Positions 18,213 through 27,070 are shown, numbered from the stretch's first letter. The stretch: DNA of 64,000 nt from Candidatus Atribacteria bacterium (GCA_003451675.1 DMCY01000028.1:1-64000); one strand, 5' to 3'. The notes: generated by a model from the letters alone, not told the origin. Program-made: numbers and translations.

Positions 18213-18869
18213 ATGGAAGAGAAAGACTATAAAAAACTTGTAGATGTGATAACTGAAACGATTTACAAAGAAATAAAACCGAAAGAAGAATCATCTCATC
18301 TTTTTTCTATCCCCGTAGAGATATCCAATCATCATGTTCATTTAACCAGGGATTCTTTGGATATTTTATATGGAAAGGATTATGAGCTTACCAAATTGCG
18401 TGATTTATCTCAGTCCGGAGAATTTGCCAGCAACGAGAGGGTTAGTATAGTTGGCGCGGATATGAAAGTTATTGAAAAAGTAAGGATTCTTGGCCCCCTT
18501 CGAGAATATACGCAAGTAGAATTATCTATTACCGATGGATATTTTTTAGGATTAGATCTTCCTACCAGAATATCGGGGAATATAAAAGGCTCTCCGCCCA
18601 TCATTTTTATCGGACCAAAAGGTGTTTTAAGTCTTTCAGAGGGAGCTATTCGAGCCGCTCGTCATATCCACATGGCACCTAAAGATGCAGAATATTATCA
18701 GGTAAAGAATGGTGATAGAGTTAAGGTGGAAGTTTCAGGAGAACATGGAGTTATTTATAAAGATGTAGTAATCAGGGTTTCTCAAAAAAGTAAGTTAGCC
18801 TTTCATCTGGATACAGATGAAGCCAATGCCGCAAATATAAAAGGAACCGGCTTAGCAAGAATTTTATAA
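18213..18869 (+). CDS. pduL: phosphotransacylase PduL
   Basis: This 218-aa protein of the PduL family exchanges CoA for phosphate on acyl groups, regenerating CoA inside BMCs. Two half-domains carry the zinc and active-site histidines: VEISNHHVHLTRD near residue 32, ARHIHMAPKDA near 150 and a C-terminal AFHLDTDEANAA. A short N-terminal helix (EKDYKKLVDVITETIYKEIK) may act as an encapsulation peptide. It completes the route acetaldehyde to acetyl-CoA to acetyl phosphate. Confidence 0.93.
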   Translation: MEEKDYKKLVDVITETIYKEIKPKEESSHLFSIPVEISNHHVHLTRDSLDILYGKDYELTKLRDLSQSGEFASNERVSIVGADMKVIEKVRILGPLREYTQVELSITDGYFLGLDLPTRISGNIKGSPPIIFIGPKGVLSLSEGAIRAARHIHMAPKDAEYYQVKNGDRVKVEVSGEHGVIYKDVVIRVSQKSKLAFHLDTDEANAANIKGTGLARIL

Positions 18870-18891
18870 TCATAAAAAAGAGAGAGATGAT

Positions 18892-19671
18892 ATGGCAGGT
18901 AAAAATTATCGGACTAATTATATATTAAATAGATTATCTATTGATGGTTTTGCGAATATTAAAGATTTGTCTAAAAGATTAGAAGTTTCCGAGATGACCA
19001 TTAGAAGAGATCTCAGGGAATTATCTAAGGAAAATATTGTGACTCTTATTCCAGGTGGTGCTATATTAAAGAGAAATACAACTGTAGAGAAAGATGAAGA
19101 AAAATATTTAATTCAAACTGCAGAATCCTTGATGTTAGAAGAGAAGATAAAAATTTCTCGAAAAGCCGCTTCTTTGGTAGAACCCAATGATGTAATTGTA
19201 ATAGATACTGGTTCTACTACCGAAAACCTCCCTAAATTTATCCCAGAGAATATGCCCCTTATTATTATATGCTATACATTGAATATTTTGTTTAATGTAT
19301 ATGAAAATAAGAATTGGAAATTGGTTTTCCCGGGAGGTTATTTTCATAATAATACTTTAATGTTCGAAAGCCCGGAAGGGATAGGGGTAATAAAAAAGAT
19401 AAGGGCTAATAAGGCTTTTATTTCAGCTGCAGGCGTTTCTGAAAAATTAGGAGTTACCTGCGCGACTGATTATGAGAAGGAAACTAAGAAAGCAGTTATT
19501 GAATCTTCGGATACTAAAATTTTATTAGTAGATTCTTCAAAATTTGGGAAAATTAAAATTTCACATTTTGCTGACCTTACCGATTTTGATATTGTTATCA
19601 CCGATTCAGGAATTTCTAAAGAGTGTGAAGAAATTATTAAAAATATTGGTATCAAGCTATATATTGTTTAA
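18892..19671 (+). CDS. DeoR-family transcriptional regulator
   Basis: This 259-aa regulator has an N-terminal DeoR-type helix-turn-helix (residues about 5-58, with LSKRLEVSEMTIRRDLRELSKE) and a C-terminal sugar-phosphate-sensing domain with DTGSTTE near 105 and KKIRANKAFISAAGVS near 166. It is 22 bases after pduL and so is probably the last gene of the BMC operon and its local regulator, responding to a sugar phosphate. Confidence 0.87.
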   Translation: MAGKNYRTNYILNRLSIDGFANIKDLSKRLEVSEMTIRRDLRELSKENIVTLIPGGAILKRNTTVEKDEEKYLIQTAESLMLEEKIKISRKAASLVEPNDVIVIDTGSTTENLPKFIPENMPLIIICYTLNILFNVYENKNWKLVFPGGYFHNNTLMFESPEGIGVIKKIRANKAFISAAGVSEKLGVTCATDYEKETKKAVIESSDTKILLVDSSKFGKIKISHFADLTDFDIVITDSGISKECEEIIKNIGIKLYIV

Positions 19672-19730
19672 GATAAGAATGAAGTAAGTTAGAGAAATTA
19701 CCATCCATTAGAAATAAAGAGGAGGGGAAA

Positions 19731-20255
19731 ATGAGATTATCTGGTGGAGTTTTTATGGGAATTATATTTTTAACAGTAGGTATAATTTTACTTCTGAATA
19801 GTTTTTTTAACTTTAATATCAATATATTTAAATTAATAATAGGAATTATTATTGTCTTATTCGGAGTATTTATCCTTTTTAATGGTTTTGGTTTTCAAGA
19901 TAGCAGAAGCATTATCTTTAGAGAAGGAATAATCAGGGTTTCAGAAGTTCAGGATGAATATAATATTATATTTTCCTCGGGTACAGTCGATTTATCAAAA
20001 GTAAAGATAGAAGATGAGGTGAAGAAGATAGAAGTTAATACCATATTCGCAGAGGGAAAAGTTATCCTTAATCCTGATGTCCCAACATTGATTAAAGCGA
20101 GTTCTGCCTTTGGTGAATTGGAATTACCGGATAGGTCATCAGTGATATTTAGTTCCCAAAAATATAGAATAGGTGATATTAGCACTAATCAAGGATATTT
20201 AGAAATTGAAGCAAACGCAGTATTTGGTAAACTAAAAATAATTACTACTAACTAA
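19731..20255 (+). CDS. LiaF-like membrane protein
   Basis: This 174-aa protein has two hydrophobic segments (about residues 9-28 and 33-53) and a soluble C-terminal beta-rich domain like the LiaF/YvqF-type domain (text such as IFAEGKVILNPDVPTLIKASSAFGEL). Such proteins modulate envelope-stress signalling in Firmicutes. No histidine kinase or response regulator is adjacent. It is followed by a strong terminator. Confidence 0.6.
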   Translation: MRLSGGVFMGIIFLTVGIILLLNSFFNFNINIFKLIIGIIIVLFGVFILFNGFGFQDSRSIIFREGIIRVSEVQDEYNIIFSSGTVDLSKVKIEDEVKKIEVNTIFAEGKVILNPDVPTLIKASSAFGELELPDRSSVIFSSQKYRIGDISTNQGYLEIEANAVFGKLKIITTN

Positions 20256-20302
20256 TTTTTGTAACTTTCCAAAATGAGAAAAGGATTAGATATTTGTAAT
20301 AT

Positions 20303-20340
20303 AAAAAAGTCAGGGGTAAATTTTACCCCTGACTTTTTTA
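20303..20340 (+). terminator. intrinsic terminator after the LiaF-like gene
   Basis: AAAAAAGTCAGGGGTAAA pairs with TTTACCCCTGACTTTTTT, giving a perfect stem ending in a T-run. It closes the operon and can serve both strands because of the flanking A-run. Confidence 0.85.
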
Positions 20341-20459
20341 TATTTAGTTAAACTTGGAAATCCATCATCTATGACGGTGGTAATGTAATTTTGGCTTTGC
20401 CAATGTCATTTCCCACGAAACCTGCCCTCGACCTGATCGGGGAGCGGGAATCCATCATT

Positions 20460-20487
20460 GTAGGGGCGTATTGCAATACGCCCCTAC
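20460..20487. repeat. 28-base perfect palindrome, GTAGGGGCGTAT family
   Basis: GTAGGGGCGTATTG followed by its exact reverse complement. It belongs to the GTAGGGG repeat family found at several other intergenic sites in the window. Confidence 0.85.
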
Positions 20488-20613
20488 TTGCTTTTTTCTC
20501 TTCACGCAATACGCTATACGAGATACGAATTATTTATCCTTCTTATTTTCCCTGATTTTTTTCTATCTTCTTAACGCGATACGCGATACTCGATACGCAA
20601 TACGAATATAGAT

Positions 20614-20663
20614 TTGACAGGAAAAAATGAATGTGTTATATATAGACTGACGGTCAGTCTATA
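20614..20663 (+). promoter_or_regulatory. TetR-gene promoter with overlapping 23-base operator
   Basis: TTGACA (20614-20619), 17 bases, TATATA (20637-20642). A perfect palindrome at 20641-20663, with 11-base arms TATAGACTGAC/GTCAGTCTATA around one central G, starts inside the -10 box. The core GACTGACGGTCAGTC resembles operators of TetR/AcrR-type proteins. The arrangement predicts tight autorepression and control of the downstream exporter. Confidence 0.85.
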
Positions 20664-20691
20664 AAAGAAAAAAGAAAAGAGAGAACGAATT

Positions 20692-21381
20692 ATGGCAAGA
20701 ATTACTAAAGAATACCACGAACGAAAAAACGAAATTCTTGATACAGCTCAGGAAATCTTTCTTACCAAAGGGTATAAACAGACTTCAGTAGAGTCGATTA
20801 TTAAAAAAGTAGGTGTAGCCAAGGGTACCTTTTATTATTATTTTAAATCCAAAGAAGATTTGCTGGATAAATTAGTTAAGAGAATGGCCGATAAGATTCA
20901 GATAGAAATAAAAAAAATAGTTGAAAAGAAGGATTTAGATGCTATCAGTAAATTGGAAAAAGCTTACTCTGTCGCTGGTAATATAAAATTAGAGAATATT
21001 CAACTGATAAAACTGATGTTAAAAATTCTATATGAAAAGGATAATTTAATCCTCCGATATAAAGTGTACAAAAGCAATGTAGAATTAGTAGTACCTGAAT
21101 TTGCTAAAATTATAGAACAAGGAGTAAAAGAAAAATTATTTAACACTCCTTATCCCTATGAAGCAGCCAAATTATTCTTCGAGTTAGGGTCGATATTAGG
21201 TGATACAACGAGTAAACTTCTTTTAGAATTGGACAAAAAACCCGAAAATATGGATAAGATGGTAAAAGAGATTGAGGTTTACGAAGATGCTATGGAAAGA
21301 ATCCTGGGAGCCAAAAAGGGAGCTATTAATATAGTCAACCGGAAAATGTTGAAAAATTTTCAAAAGAAACTAAAAACATAA
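20692..21381 (+). CDS. TetR/AcrR-family transcriptional regulator
   Basis: This 229-aa regulator has a clear N-terminal TetR helix-turn-helix (residues about 10-56, ILDTAQEIFLTKGYKQTSVESI and GTFYYYFKSKEDLLDK). The C-terminal ligand-binding region is lysine-rich and not informative. It is followed by an ABC exporter system and preceded by its own probable operator, so it likely represses the operon 20692-26888 until a ligand binds. Confidence 0.9.
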   Translation: MARITKEYHERKNEILDTAQEIFLTKGYKQTSVESIIKKVGVAKGTFYYYFKSKEDLLDKLVKRMADKIQIEIKKIVEKKDLDAISKLEKAYSVAGNIKLENIQLIKLMLKILYEKDNLILRYKVYKSNVELVVPEFAKIIEQGVKEKLFNTPYPYEAAKLFFELGSILGDTTSKLLLELDKKPENMDKMVKEIEVYEDAMERILGAKKGAINIVNRKMLKNFQKKLKT

Positions 21382-21460
21382 AAGATTAAGGATAATTAAA
21401 GCGAATAAAGAGAGAGGTTATTTATGATAGAATTCAGGATTAGTAAAGGAGGAAAAGCAA

Positions 21461-22150
21461 ATGGCTTTATTGAAATTAAATAAGGTGAAAAAGGTTTATC
21501 AGCAAGGGAAAATAAAAGTGCCTGCTTTGCGAGGTGTGGATCTGGAAGTAGAGGAAGGTGAATTTACCACTATTTTTGGCCCTTCCGGTTCAGGAAAAAC
21601 TACGCTTCTAAATATGATAGGTTGTTTGGATACGCCCACAGAGGGGGAGGTTAGCTTAAGTGGGAAAAAAGTAAGCGATCTTTCTAAAAAAGACCTTGCC
21701 ATGGTCAGGCGCTTCAATATCGGTTTTGTCTTCCAAGCCTACAACCTGATTCCTGTTTTAACAGCCTACGAAAATGTAGAATTTGCCATCAGATTGACTG
21801 ACCATTCATCGGAATTGCAAATGAAAGAAAAAGTATTGAAAACGTTGGCCGAAGTGGGGCTTAAGGGATTGGAATCCCGAAGACCCAATGAACTTTCCGG
21901 TGGAGAAAAACAGAGAGTAGCTATTGCCCGTGCTTTAGTCAAGGAGCCTAAGATTGTTTTAGCGGATGAACCAACTGCTAATCTTGATTCTAAAACTGCC
22001 GCCAATATTGTCGACATTATGAGGAAAATGAATAAGGAATTAGGAACTACTTTTATCTTTTCCACCCATGATCCTGCAGTAATGAAACATGCTAACAGAT
22101 TTATTAACCTGAAGGATGGTATGATTTCTGCCGATGAAAGGAGGAGCTAA
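21461..22150 (+). CDS. LolD/MacB-type ABC transporter ATPase
   Basis: This 229-aa ATPase has Walker A GPSGSGKTT near residue 40, signature LSGGEKQRVAIARAL near 145 and Walker B VLADEPTANLD near 167. The sequence is typical of the MacB/LolD subfamily of mechanotransmission ABC systems. An AAAGGAGG site precedes the ATG. It stands 4 bases before the first FtsX-type permease. Confidence 0.92.
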   Translation: MALLKLNKVKKVYQQGKIKVPALRGVDLEVEEGEFTTIFGPSGSGKTTLLNMIGCLDTPTEGEVSLSGKKVSDLSKKDLAMVRRFNIGFVFQAYNLIPVLTAYENVEFAIRLTDHSSELQMKEKVLKTLAEVGLKGLESRRPNELSGGEKQRVAIARALVKEPKIVLADEPTANLDSKTAANIVDIMRKMNKELGTTFIFSTHDPAVMKHANRFINLKDGMISADERRS

Positions 22151-22153
22151 AAG

Positions 22154-23392
22154 ATGTTTATCTTTAAACTCGGGCTAAAAAACTTAACCCGCCAGAAAAG
22201 GAGAAATGTACTTACAATTCTGGTGATTGCCTTTGCATTTTTCAGTTATTTACTTATGGATTCTCTTATGAACGGTATGGAAGAAATGTCTTTTGACAAT
22301 ATAAAGAATTACGATACAGGGAATATTCAGGTGGCTTATCCTGAATACTGGGAAGATAGAAAAGAGCTACTCCTGGAAAATTTAATTTATTTAAATCAGG
22401 ATATGGAAGAGAGTATAAAGAATACAGATGGAATATTAGGGGTCTCTCCTGAGCTAAGATTTAAAGCCAACCTTAATAATGGGATTGATGAAGTAGCGGT
22501 TCTGGGTTTAGGCATATCTCCTGAGCAATATAACAAAGTTTTTGCAACTCAAAATCATATCGTTAAGGGTTCGATGTTTTCCCCGGGCGAATCAAAAGCA
22601 GTCATAGGAACAAAATTAGCCGAATTGATGGACTTAAAAATTAATGATTACATTACCCTTTTGGTCAGAACGAAAGAGAATACCTTTAATACCATTGATG
22701 TGGAGATTGCAGGTCTAGTAAGAGCTCCCAATCCGATGACTAATAACGGGATGGTTTTTGTTCCTTTAGATATTGCCCAACAGGCATTAAACGTGGGTAA
22801 TGGGGTTAGTACGCTTGCCTTGAAAACAGCTTTCGGAGATGAGGATACAGTTACTAAAGTATTGACGGACAGTTTTAAAAATAAAGACCTGGATTTAAAA
22901 GCATATTTCTGGAAAGAATCTGCCGCATCAGTTATTGCTTTAAGTGCCGCCAAAAAGGGCGGAATGGGAGCTATCATGTCAGTCGTTCTTCTTATCGGTA
23001 TGCTGGGGATTATTAATAATATTATCCTGTCTGCCCTGGAGAGAACGTCAGAAATAGGCATGATGAAAGCCCTGGGAATGAAAGAGTGGGAGATTGTTTT
23101 TGTCTTTATGGTAGAAGCAACCGGTATAGGCATCCTCGGTGGATTAGCCGGATGCTTGTTTGGATTTGCAGGCGTGAGTTGGTTGGTGAAATACGGATTT
23201 AGTATAGGATATATAGGCGGAGATGCTTCCGCATATGGTATTCCCATTCTCGATAAAATTTACGGAACCTGGAATTATCCGGCTTTTAGTTATTTATTTA
23301 TTTTAGGTGTCATCATTGCAGTGTTATCCAGTATATTACCGGCATATTGGGCAGCTAAAAAAGACCCGGTAAAAGCAATTTATCATCGGTAA
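22154..23392 (+). CDS. FtsX/LolC-type ABC permease, first copy
   Basis: This 412-aa protein has one N-terminal membrane helix (about 15-35), a large extracytoplasmic domain, and three C-terminal helices with the FtsX-domain text LSALERTSEIGMMKALGMKEWEI near 290-315 and a terminal PAYWAAKKDPVKAI. Together with the ATPase and the next permease it should form a type VII ABC system that works on envelope substrates such as lipids or lipoproteins rather than true transmembrane import. Confidence 0.87.
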   Translation: MFIFKLGLKNLTRQKRRNVLTILVIAFAFFSYLLMDSLMNGMEEMSFDNIKNYDTGNIQVAYPEYWEDRKELLLENLIYLNQDMEESIKNTDGILGVSPELRFKANLNNGIDEVAVLGLGISPEQYNKVFATQNHIVKGSMFSPGESKAVIGTKLAELMDLKINDYITLLVRTKENTFNTIDVEIAGLVRAPNPMTNNGMVFVPLDIAQQALNVGNGVSTLALKTAFGDEDTVTKVLTDSFKNKDLDLKAYFWKESAASVIALSAAKKGGMGAIMSVVLLIGMLGIINNIILSALERTSEIGMMKALGMKEWEIVFVFMVEATGIGILGGLAGCLFGFAGVSWLVKYGFSIGYIGGDASAYGIPILDKIYGTWNYPAFSYLFILGVIIAVLSSILPAYWAAKKDPVKAIYHR

Positions 23393-23433
23393 GCCTGTCT
23401 GTGTGAGTACACGCACAGGTAGGGAGGTAAAAA

Positions 23434-24696
23434 ATGAAATTTTTATGGAATTTAGCTAAAAAAAATCTTTCCAGATCCAAAATAAGAACATCAGTTTCTA
23501 TTATTGCTATTGCGGTTGCTATTATTGCCGTGGTTTTTGCCCGTGGATTAATAGGTGGGGTATTAGGGTCTTCTTTTGAAAATCATATCAACTATAAGGC
23601 CGGACATATACGAGTTATTAATAAAGAATACAAATTAAAAGAGCGTCTTATGTCTTTAAATTATACTATAGACGGGTTTAATGGTAAAGGCTACTCAGAA
23701 ATGAGTGAAAAAATAAAATCAGTGAAAGGGGTAAAGCAGGTTGTTCCGCGACTTGAATTTGGTGCCATGGTCAGCCTGGAAGATGAATTAGTCGGTATGA
23801 TGGGATGGGGAGTTGATCCTAACGAAGAAATAAAATTTACCAAAATAGATAAAAGCATAACCGAAGGGAGAATGGTTGAACTGGGGAATAAGGAAGTAGT
23901 AATGGGAGCAGGTCTGCTGAAGAAATTAAAACGTGGGGTAGGAGATAAAGTTACTATTCTTTATACCACTCCTTTTGGTTCCTTTAAAGGTTCTACCTTT
24001 AAAATTGTGGGCAAGATACAAAGCTCCCTCCCAATGATTAATGATAATATCTTTTATCTTCCCTTAGACCAGGCTCAGAGAATTTTAGAAATGCCAGGTG
24101 AGGTAACAGAATTACTTTTGATTACTACAAATCGCGATAAAGCAGCTTCGTTTTTACCAGGTCTCAATGAATTATTTTCCCGGGAAGATGAATCTGGAAA
24201 ATATATCTTACAACTTTGGAATAAGGATTATGATTTGATTGAACTTTTGGGTTTAGCTGATAAAATATATAATTTTATCTATATTTTTATTATCATATTA
24301 GCCTGTTTTGTATTGGTGAGTACACTGATTATGATTGTCAATGAACGTACCCGTGAAATTGGGATGATGAGTGCCCTGGGTTTGAAAAGCAGGGAAATAT
24401 TATATCTCTTTACCATAGAAGGAATAATTATTGGTATACTTGGTAGTGCTATTGGTACCGTACTAGGTGGAATATTAACCAAAATATTCTCCGTTGTCGG
24501 TATCGACTATTCCGCGGCATTTGAGGGAGTGAATACTACGGAATTTTTGATGAGTCCAATTTATTACACTGTCTTCAGTTTGGAGAATCTTGTTTTTTGC
24601 TTTGTATTAGGGGTAATTGTTGTCACTATTGCCTGTGTCATCCCGGCGAGAAAAGCCGCTAAACTTGAACCGACCGAAGCCTTAAGGCAGATTTAA
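23434..24696 (+). CDS. FtsX/LolC-type ABC permease, second copy
   Basis: This 420-aa protein has the same layout as the gene before it: N-terminal helix (about 17-40), periplasmic domain, three C-terminal helices with NERTREIGMMSALGLKSREI near 300 and the end PARKAAKLEPTEALRQI. The two permeases likely form a LolCE-like heterodimer. It is separated from the first by 41 bases that hold a small GTGTGAGTACACGCAC-type inverted repeat. Confidence 0.87.
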   Translation: MKFLWNLAKKNLSRSKIRTSVSIIAIAVAIIAVVFARGLIGGVLGSSFENHINYKAGHIRVINKEYKLKERLMSLNYTIDGFNGKGYSEMSEKIKSVKGVKQVVPRLEFGAMVSLEDELVGMMGWGVDPNEEIKFTKIDKSITEGRMVELGNKEVVMGAGLLKKLKRGVGDKVTILYTTPFGSFKGSTFKIVGKIQSSLPMINDNIFYLPLDQAQRILEMPGEVTELLLITTNRDKAASFLPGLNELFSREDESGKYILQLWNKDYDLIELLGLADKIYNFIYIFIIILACFVLVSTLIMIVNERTREIGMMSALGLKSREILYLFTIEGIIIGILGSAIGTVLGGILTKIFSVVGIDYSAAFEGVNTTEFLMSPIYYTVFSLENLVFCFVLGVIVVTIACVIPARKAAKLEPTEALRQI

Positions 24697-24970
24697 AAAC
24701 AAGTGATGAGTAATGAGTGACAAAACAAGTAATAAGTAATCAGTAACAAGTGACGAGTAACAGATTAAGAGTTGCGAGTTTATGGGATAGAAGCCAGGAG
24801 CCAGTAGTCAGAATAAAATAGTATCGCGTACATCGTATATAGTAAAAAAAGAAGTAGGACAGGCGTCTCGCCTATCTATTACTCAATCAACGACTAATCT
24901 AATTGGTGAATTAGCAAATTAGTAAACTAGCTAACTAAGTAACCAATTAACTAAATAGAAAGGGGAGTTA
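24697..24970. repeat. intergenic tract of simple and palindromic repeats
   Basis: 24700-24775 is a degenerate run of AAGTGATGAGTAA-type units, 24854-24876 is a GTAGGACAGGCG...CGCC palindrome, and 24880-24955 is a run of AACTAACCAAT-type units similar to 16040-16130. There is no coding potential. It lies inside what otherwise looks like one operon. Confidence 0.65.
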
Positions 24971-25729
24971 ATGATGCGAAAAATTAAAGGGTTTTTACTG
25001 ATAGGAATAATAATATTGATATTATTTTCAGGTTTGATTATAGTAACTGCTGCAGAAATGACTGCTGAGGAAATTATCAACAAGAGAGATGATAATGAAT
25101 ATTTTGATACAGCTCAAATGGAAGCAGAAATGATTATTGTCAGTGGTAGCAGAAAAATAACCAAAACAATGGTTGCTTTGAGTGATAAGAAAAATTCTTT
25201 AGTTGAATTTACCAATCCGCAAGATAGAGACACAAAATTTCTTAAGAGAGAAGATGATCTATGGATGTTCTTCCCTGATGCGGAGGAAATCATTAAAATA
25301 TCCGGTCATATGCTTAACCAGGGGATGATGGGAAGTGATTTTTCTTATCAGGATGTTATGGAAGCAGATAAATTAACCGATTTATATGATTTTGAAATTA
25401 TTAAGGAAGAAGAATTCGAAGGCCGTCCCTGTTATGTATTGGAAGGTATTGCCAGAGAAGGAGTAAAAGTGTCCTATTACCGCCGTATATCCTGGATAGA
25501 TAAGGAAAGATTTATTGGTTTAAAAGAAGAATTATATGCTAAAAGCGGCCGTATATTAAAAGAAACCAAAGCCAACGTAATAGAACAAATTGAAGGTCGC
25601 TGGGTTCCCACAAATTCAGTAATGGAAAATAAGTTGAGAAAAGATACTTATACCGAATTTATAATTACTCAAATCAAATTTAATCTGGAAATTCCCGAAG
25701 AAACATTTTCTTTGCAGAACTTGAGGTAG
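24971..25729 (+). CDS. LolA-like outer-membrane lipoprotein-sorting protein
   Basis: This 252-aa secreted protein has a signal peptide (about residues 1-30) and the pattern of the LolA-like/PF17131 family: ADEIINKRDDNE-like start, FTNPQDRDTKFLKREDDLWMFFPDAEE near residue 78 and a C-terminal FSLQNL. Such proteins accompany RND or FtsX-type envelope exporters and are thought to carry a lipid or lipoprotein across the periplasm. It fits the preceding permease pair. Confidence 0.78.
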   Translation: MMRKIKGFLLIGIIILILFSGLIIVTAAEMTAEEIINKRDDNEYFDTAQMEAEMIIVSGSRKITKTMVALSDKKNSLVEFTNPQDRDTKFLKREDDLWMFFPDAEEIIKISGHMLNQGMMGSDFSYQDVMEADKLTDLYDFEIIKEEEFEGRPCYVLEGIAREGVKVSYYRRISWIDKERFIGLKEELYAKSGRILKETKANVIEQIEGRWVPTNSVMENKLRKDTYTEFIITQIKFNLEIPEETFSLQNLR

Positions 25730-25772
25730 ATTAAAATACCACACAAAATAATTTTGAATTAAGGAAATCAAA

Positions 25773-26888
25773 TTGATTGTGAAAAAATATTTTAACATCA
25801 TCATTCTATTTATAATTATTTTCTTCTTGGCATCAATTCCAATTTCCGCCAGGATTGATATTGGTGGTGAGCTCGCCGCTTCTTTAATAAATATTATCGA
25901 TAATGAAAGAAATATTTCCTCTTATCTGCAGGAAAGTTTGGATTTAGAATTATTCTTGCCGACCCTTAACAATACCCAGGTTAAATTCGAAATATATTTA
26001 TTTAACAATCCTGTGAGTGGAGGATTTGATTATTTAATTAAAAAACTTTATCTTAAACATAAATTTGAGAAATTACATTTAACCCTGGGTCGTCAGCCCA
26101 TTTCCTGGTCTTTCGGTTCAATGCTCAATCCGGTTGATTTTACTTTAGGGGCGATGGTAATGGATGAAGAGACCGGCGCCAAATATCAGGATGCGATAGA
26201 GGCCGATATCCCTCTAAATTGGAATACTAGTGTTTCGGCAGTAGCTGCTTTTCCTGAAACCAGCCAGGATATTAAATGGGGCTTGAGAGGCAGAACCATG
26301 ATTGAAGGGTATGACCTTACTCTGAATTATATCCGAGAACCGGAAATAGATTTTATGGGCAGCATTATCCCGACCAGCCAGAGAATAGGTTTTACTGCAA
26401 AAGGAGATTTGGGGCCATTGGGAGTATATGGAGCCCTGGGGTATTATTTTAAAGATAATGATGATGGTGATTTAGCTTATCTAATCGGTGGTGATTATAG
26501 TTATTTTTTTGAAGCGGGAAATAAGATATATTTTCAGTTAGAATATTTATCTATGAAAAAAGATAATCTGTCCTCTATCTTAGGACCTTTTTTTGTAGGA
26601 AATATCTCCAACAATTTGAATGAAAATGTAGGGCTAATTTTGGGTATGGCAAATTATGAAATTGATGAATTTTCTCAAGTTAATTTAATAGCCATTTCCA
26701 GTTTAAATGACAGGAGTATAATTATTATACCCGGATATCGTAATCAATTAAGCAATAATCTAAGTTTTAATCTTAGTACAGTAATTTATTTTGGCAAAGA
26801 AGACACTCTCTTTGGTTCAAATGTTTCTGAGGGAACTCAACAGAGGTCCAAAGGAATGATTAGTATCGGCTTAACCTATTCTTTTTAA
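25773..26888 (+). CDS. predicted outer-membrane beta-barrel protein
   Basis: This 371-aa protein has a hydrophobic signal (about residues 1-26, ending ISA). The mature part alternates polar and hydrophobic residues, with strand-like segments throughout, and ends in a C-terminal aromatic residue (GLTYSF), the hallmark of outer-membrane barrels. The TTG at 25773 is used because AAGGA lies 7 bases before it. It probably provides the outer-membrane part of the TetR-controlled export system, similar to the beta-barrels that accompany LolA-like and FtsX genes. Confidence 0.65.
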   Translation: MIVKKYFNIIILFIIIFFLASIPISARIDIGGELAASLINIIDNERNISSYLQESLDLELFLPTLNNTQVKFEIYLFNNPVSGGFDYLIKKLYLKHKFEKLHLTLGRQPISWSFGSMLNPVDFTLGAMVMDEETGAKYQDAIEADIPLNWNTSVSAVAAFPETSQDIKWGLRGRTMIEGYDLTLNYIREPEIDFMGSIIPTSQRIGFTAKGDLGPLGVYGALGYYFKDNDDGDLAYLIGGDYSYFFEAGNKIYFQLEYLSMKKDNLSSILGPFFVGNISNNLNENVGLILGMANYEIDEFSQVNLIAISSLNDRSIIIIPGYRNQLSNNLSFNLSTVIYFGKEDTLFGSNVSEGTQQRSKGMISIGLTYSF

Positions 26889-27070
26889 AAGAATCTTTAT
26901 ATTTAATCGGCCAAAGCAGCTTGCCCCCTTTTTCTAGCTTTTACACCAAAATCTTTCTAAAAACATTCCTTTCTGTTAGTGTAAACTTTAGTGAAATAGT
27001 TAGATAGAAAGAAGAATGTTATTTTTTCTATCTTTTCTTTCGCTTTCTTAACTCGATACTGATAAAAATA

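Larger units (their letters stand above)
20256..20691. other. repeat-rich intergenic region before the TetR gene
   Basis: Besides the terminator it holds a degenerate TTTCCC...GGGAATCCATC repeat (20405-20459), a 28-base perfect palindrome (20460-20487), two tracts of GATACG-type repeats (20503-20530 and 20572-20607) and the TetR promoter and operator. No coding sequence is visible. Confidence 0.7.

Noticed and set aside
11495..19671. Propanediol- or ethanolamine-utilisation BMC
   Set aside because: No diol dehydratase, ethanolamine lyase, glycyl-radical enzyme or cobalamin adenosyltransferase is present; DeoC provides the aldehyde source.
22648..23247. 199-aa open frame on the minus strand inside the first FtsX permease gene
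   Set aside because: It is the antisense shadow of a clearly conserved gene, is Pro/Ile/Ser-rich without domain text, and has no ribosome site.
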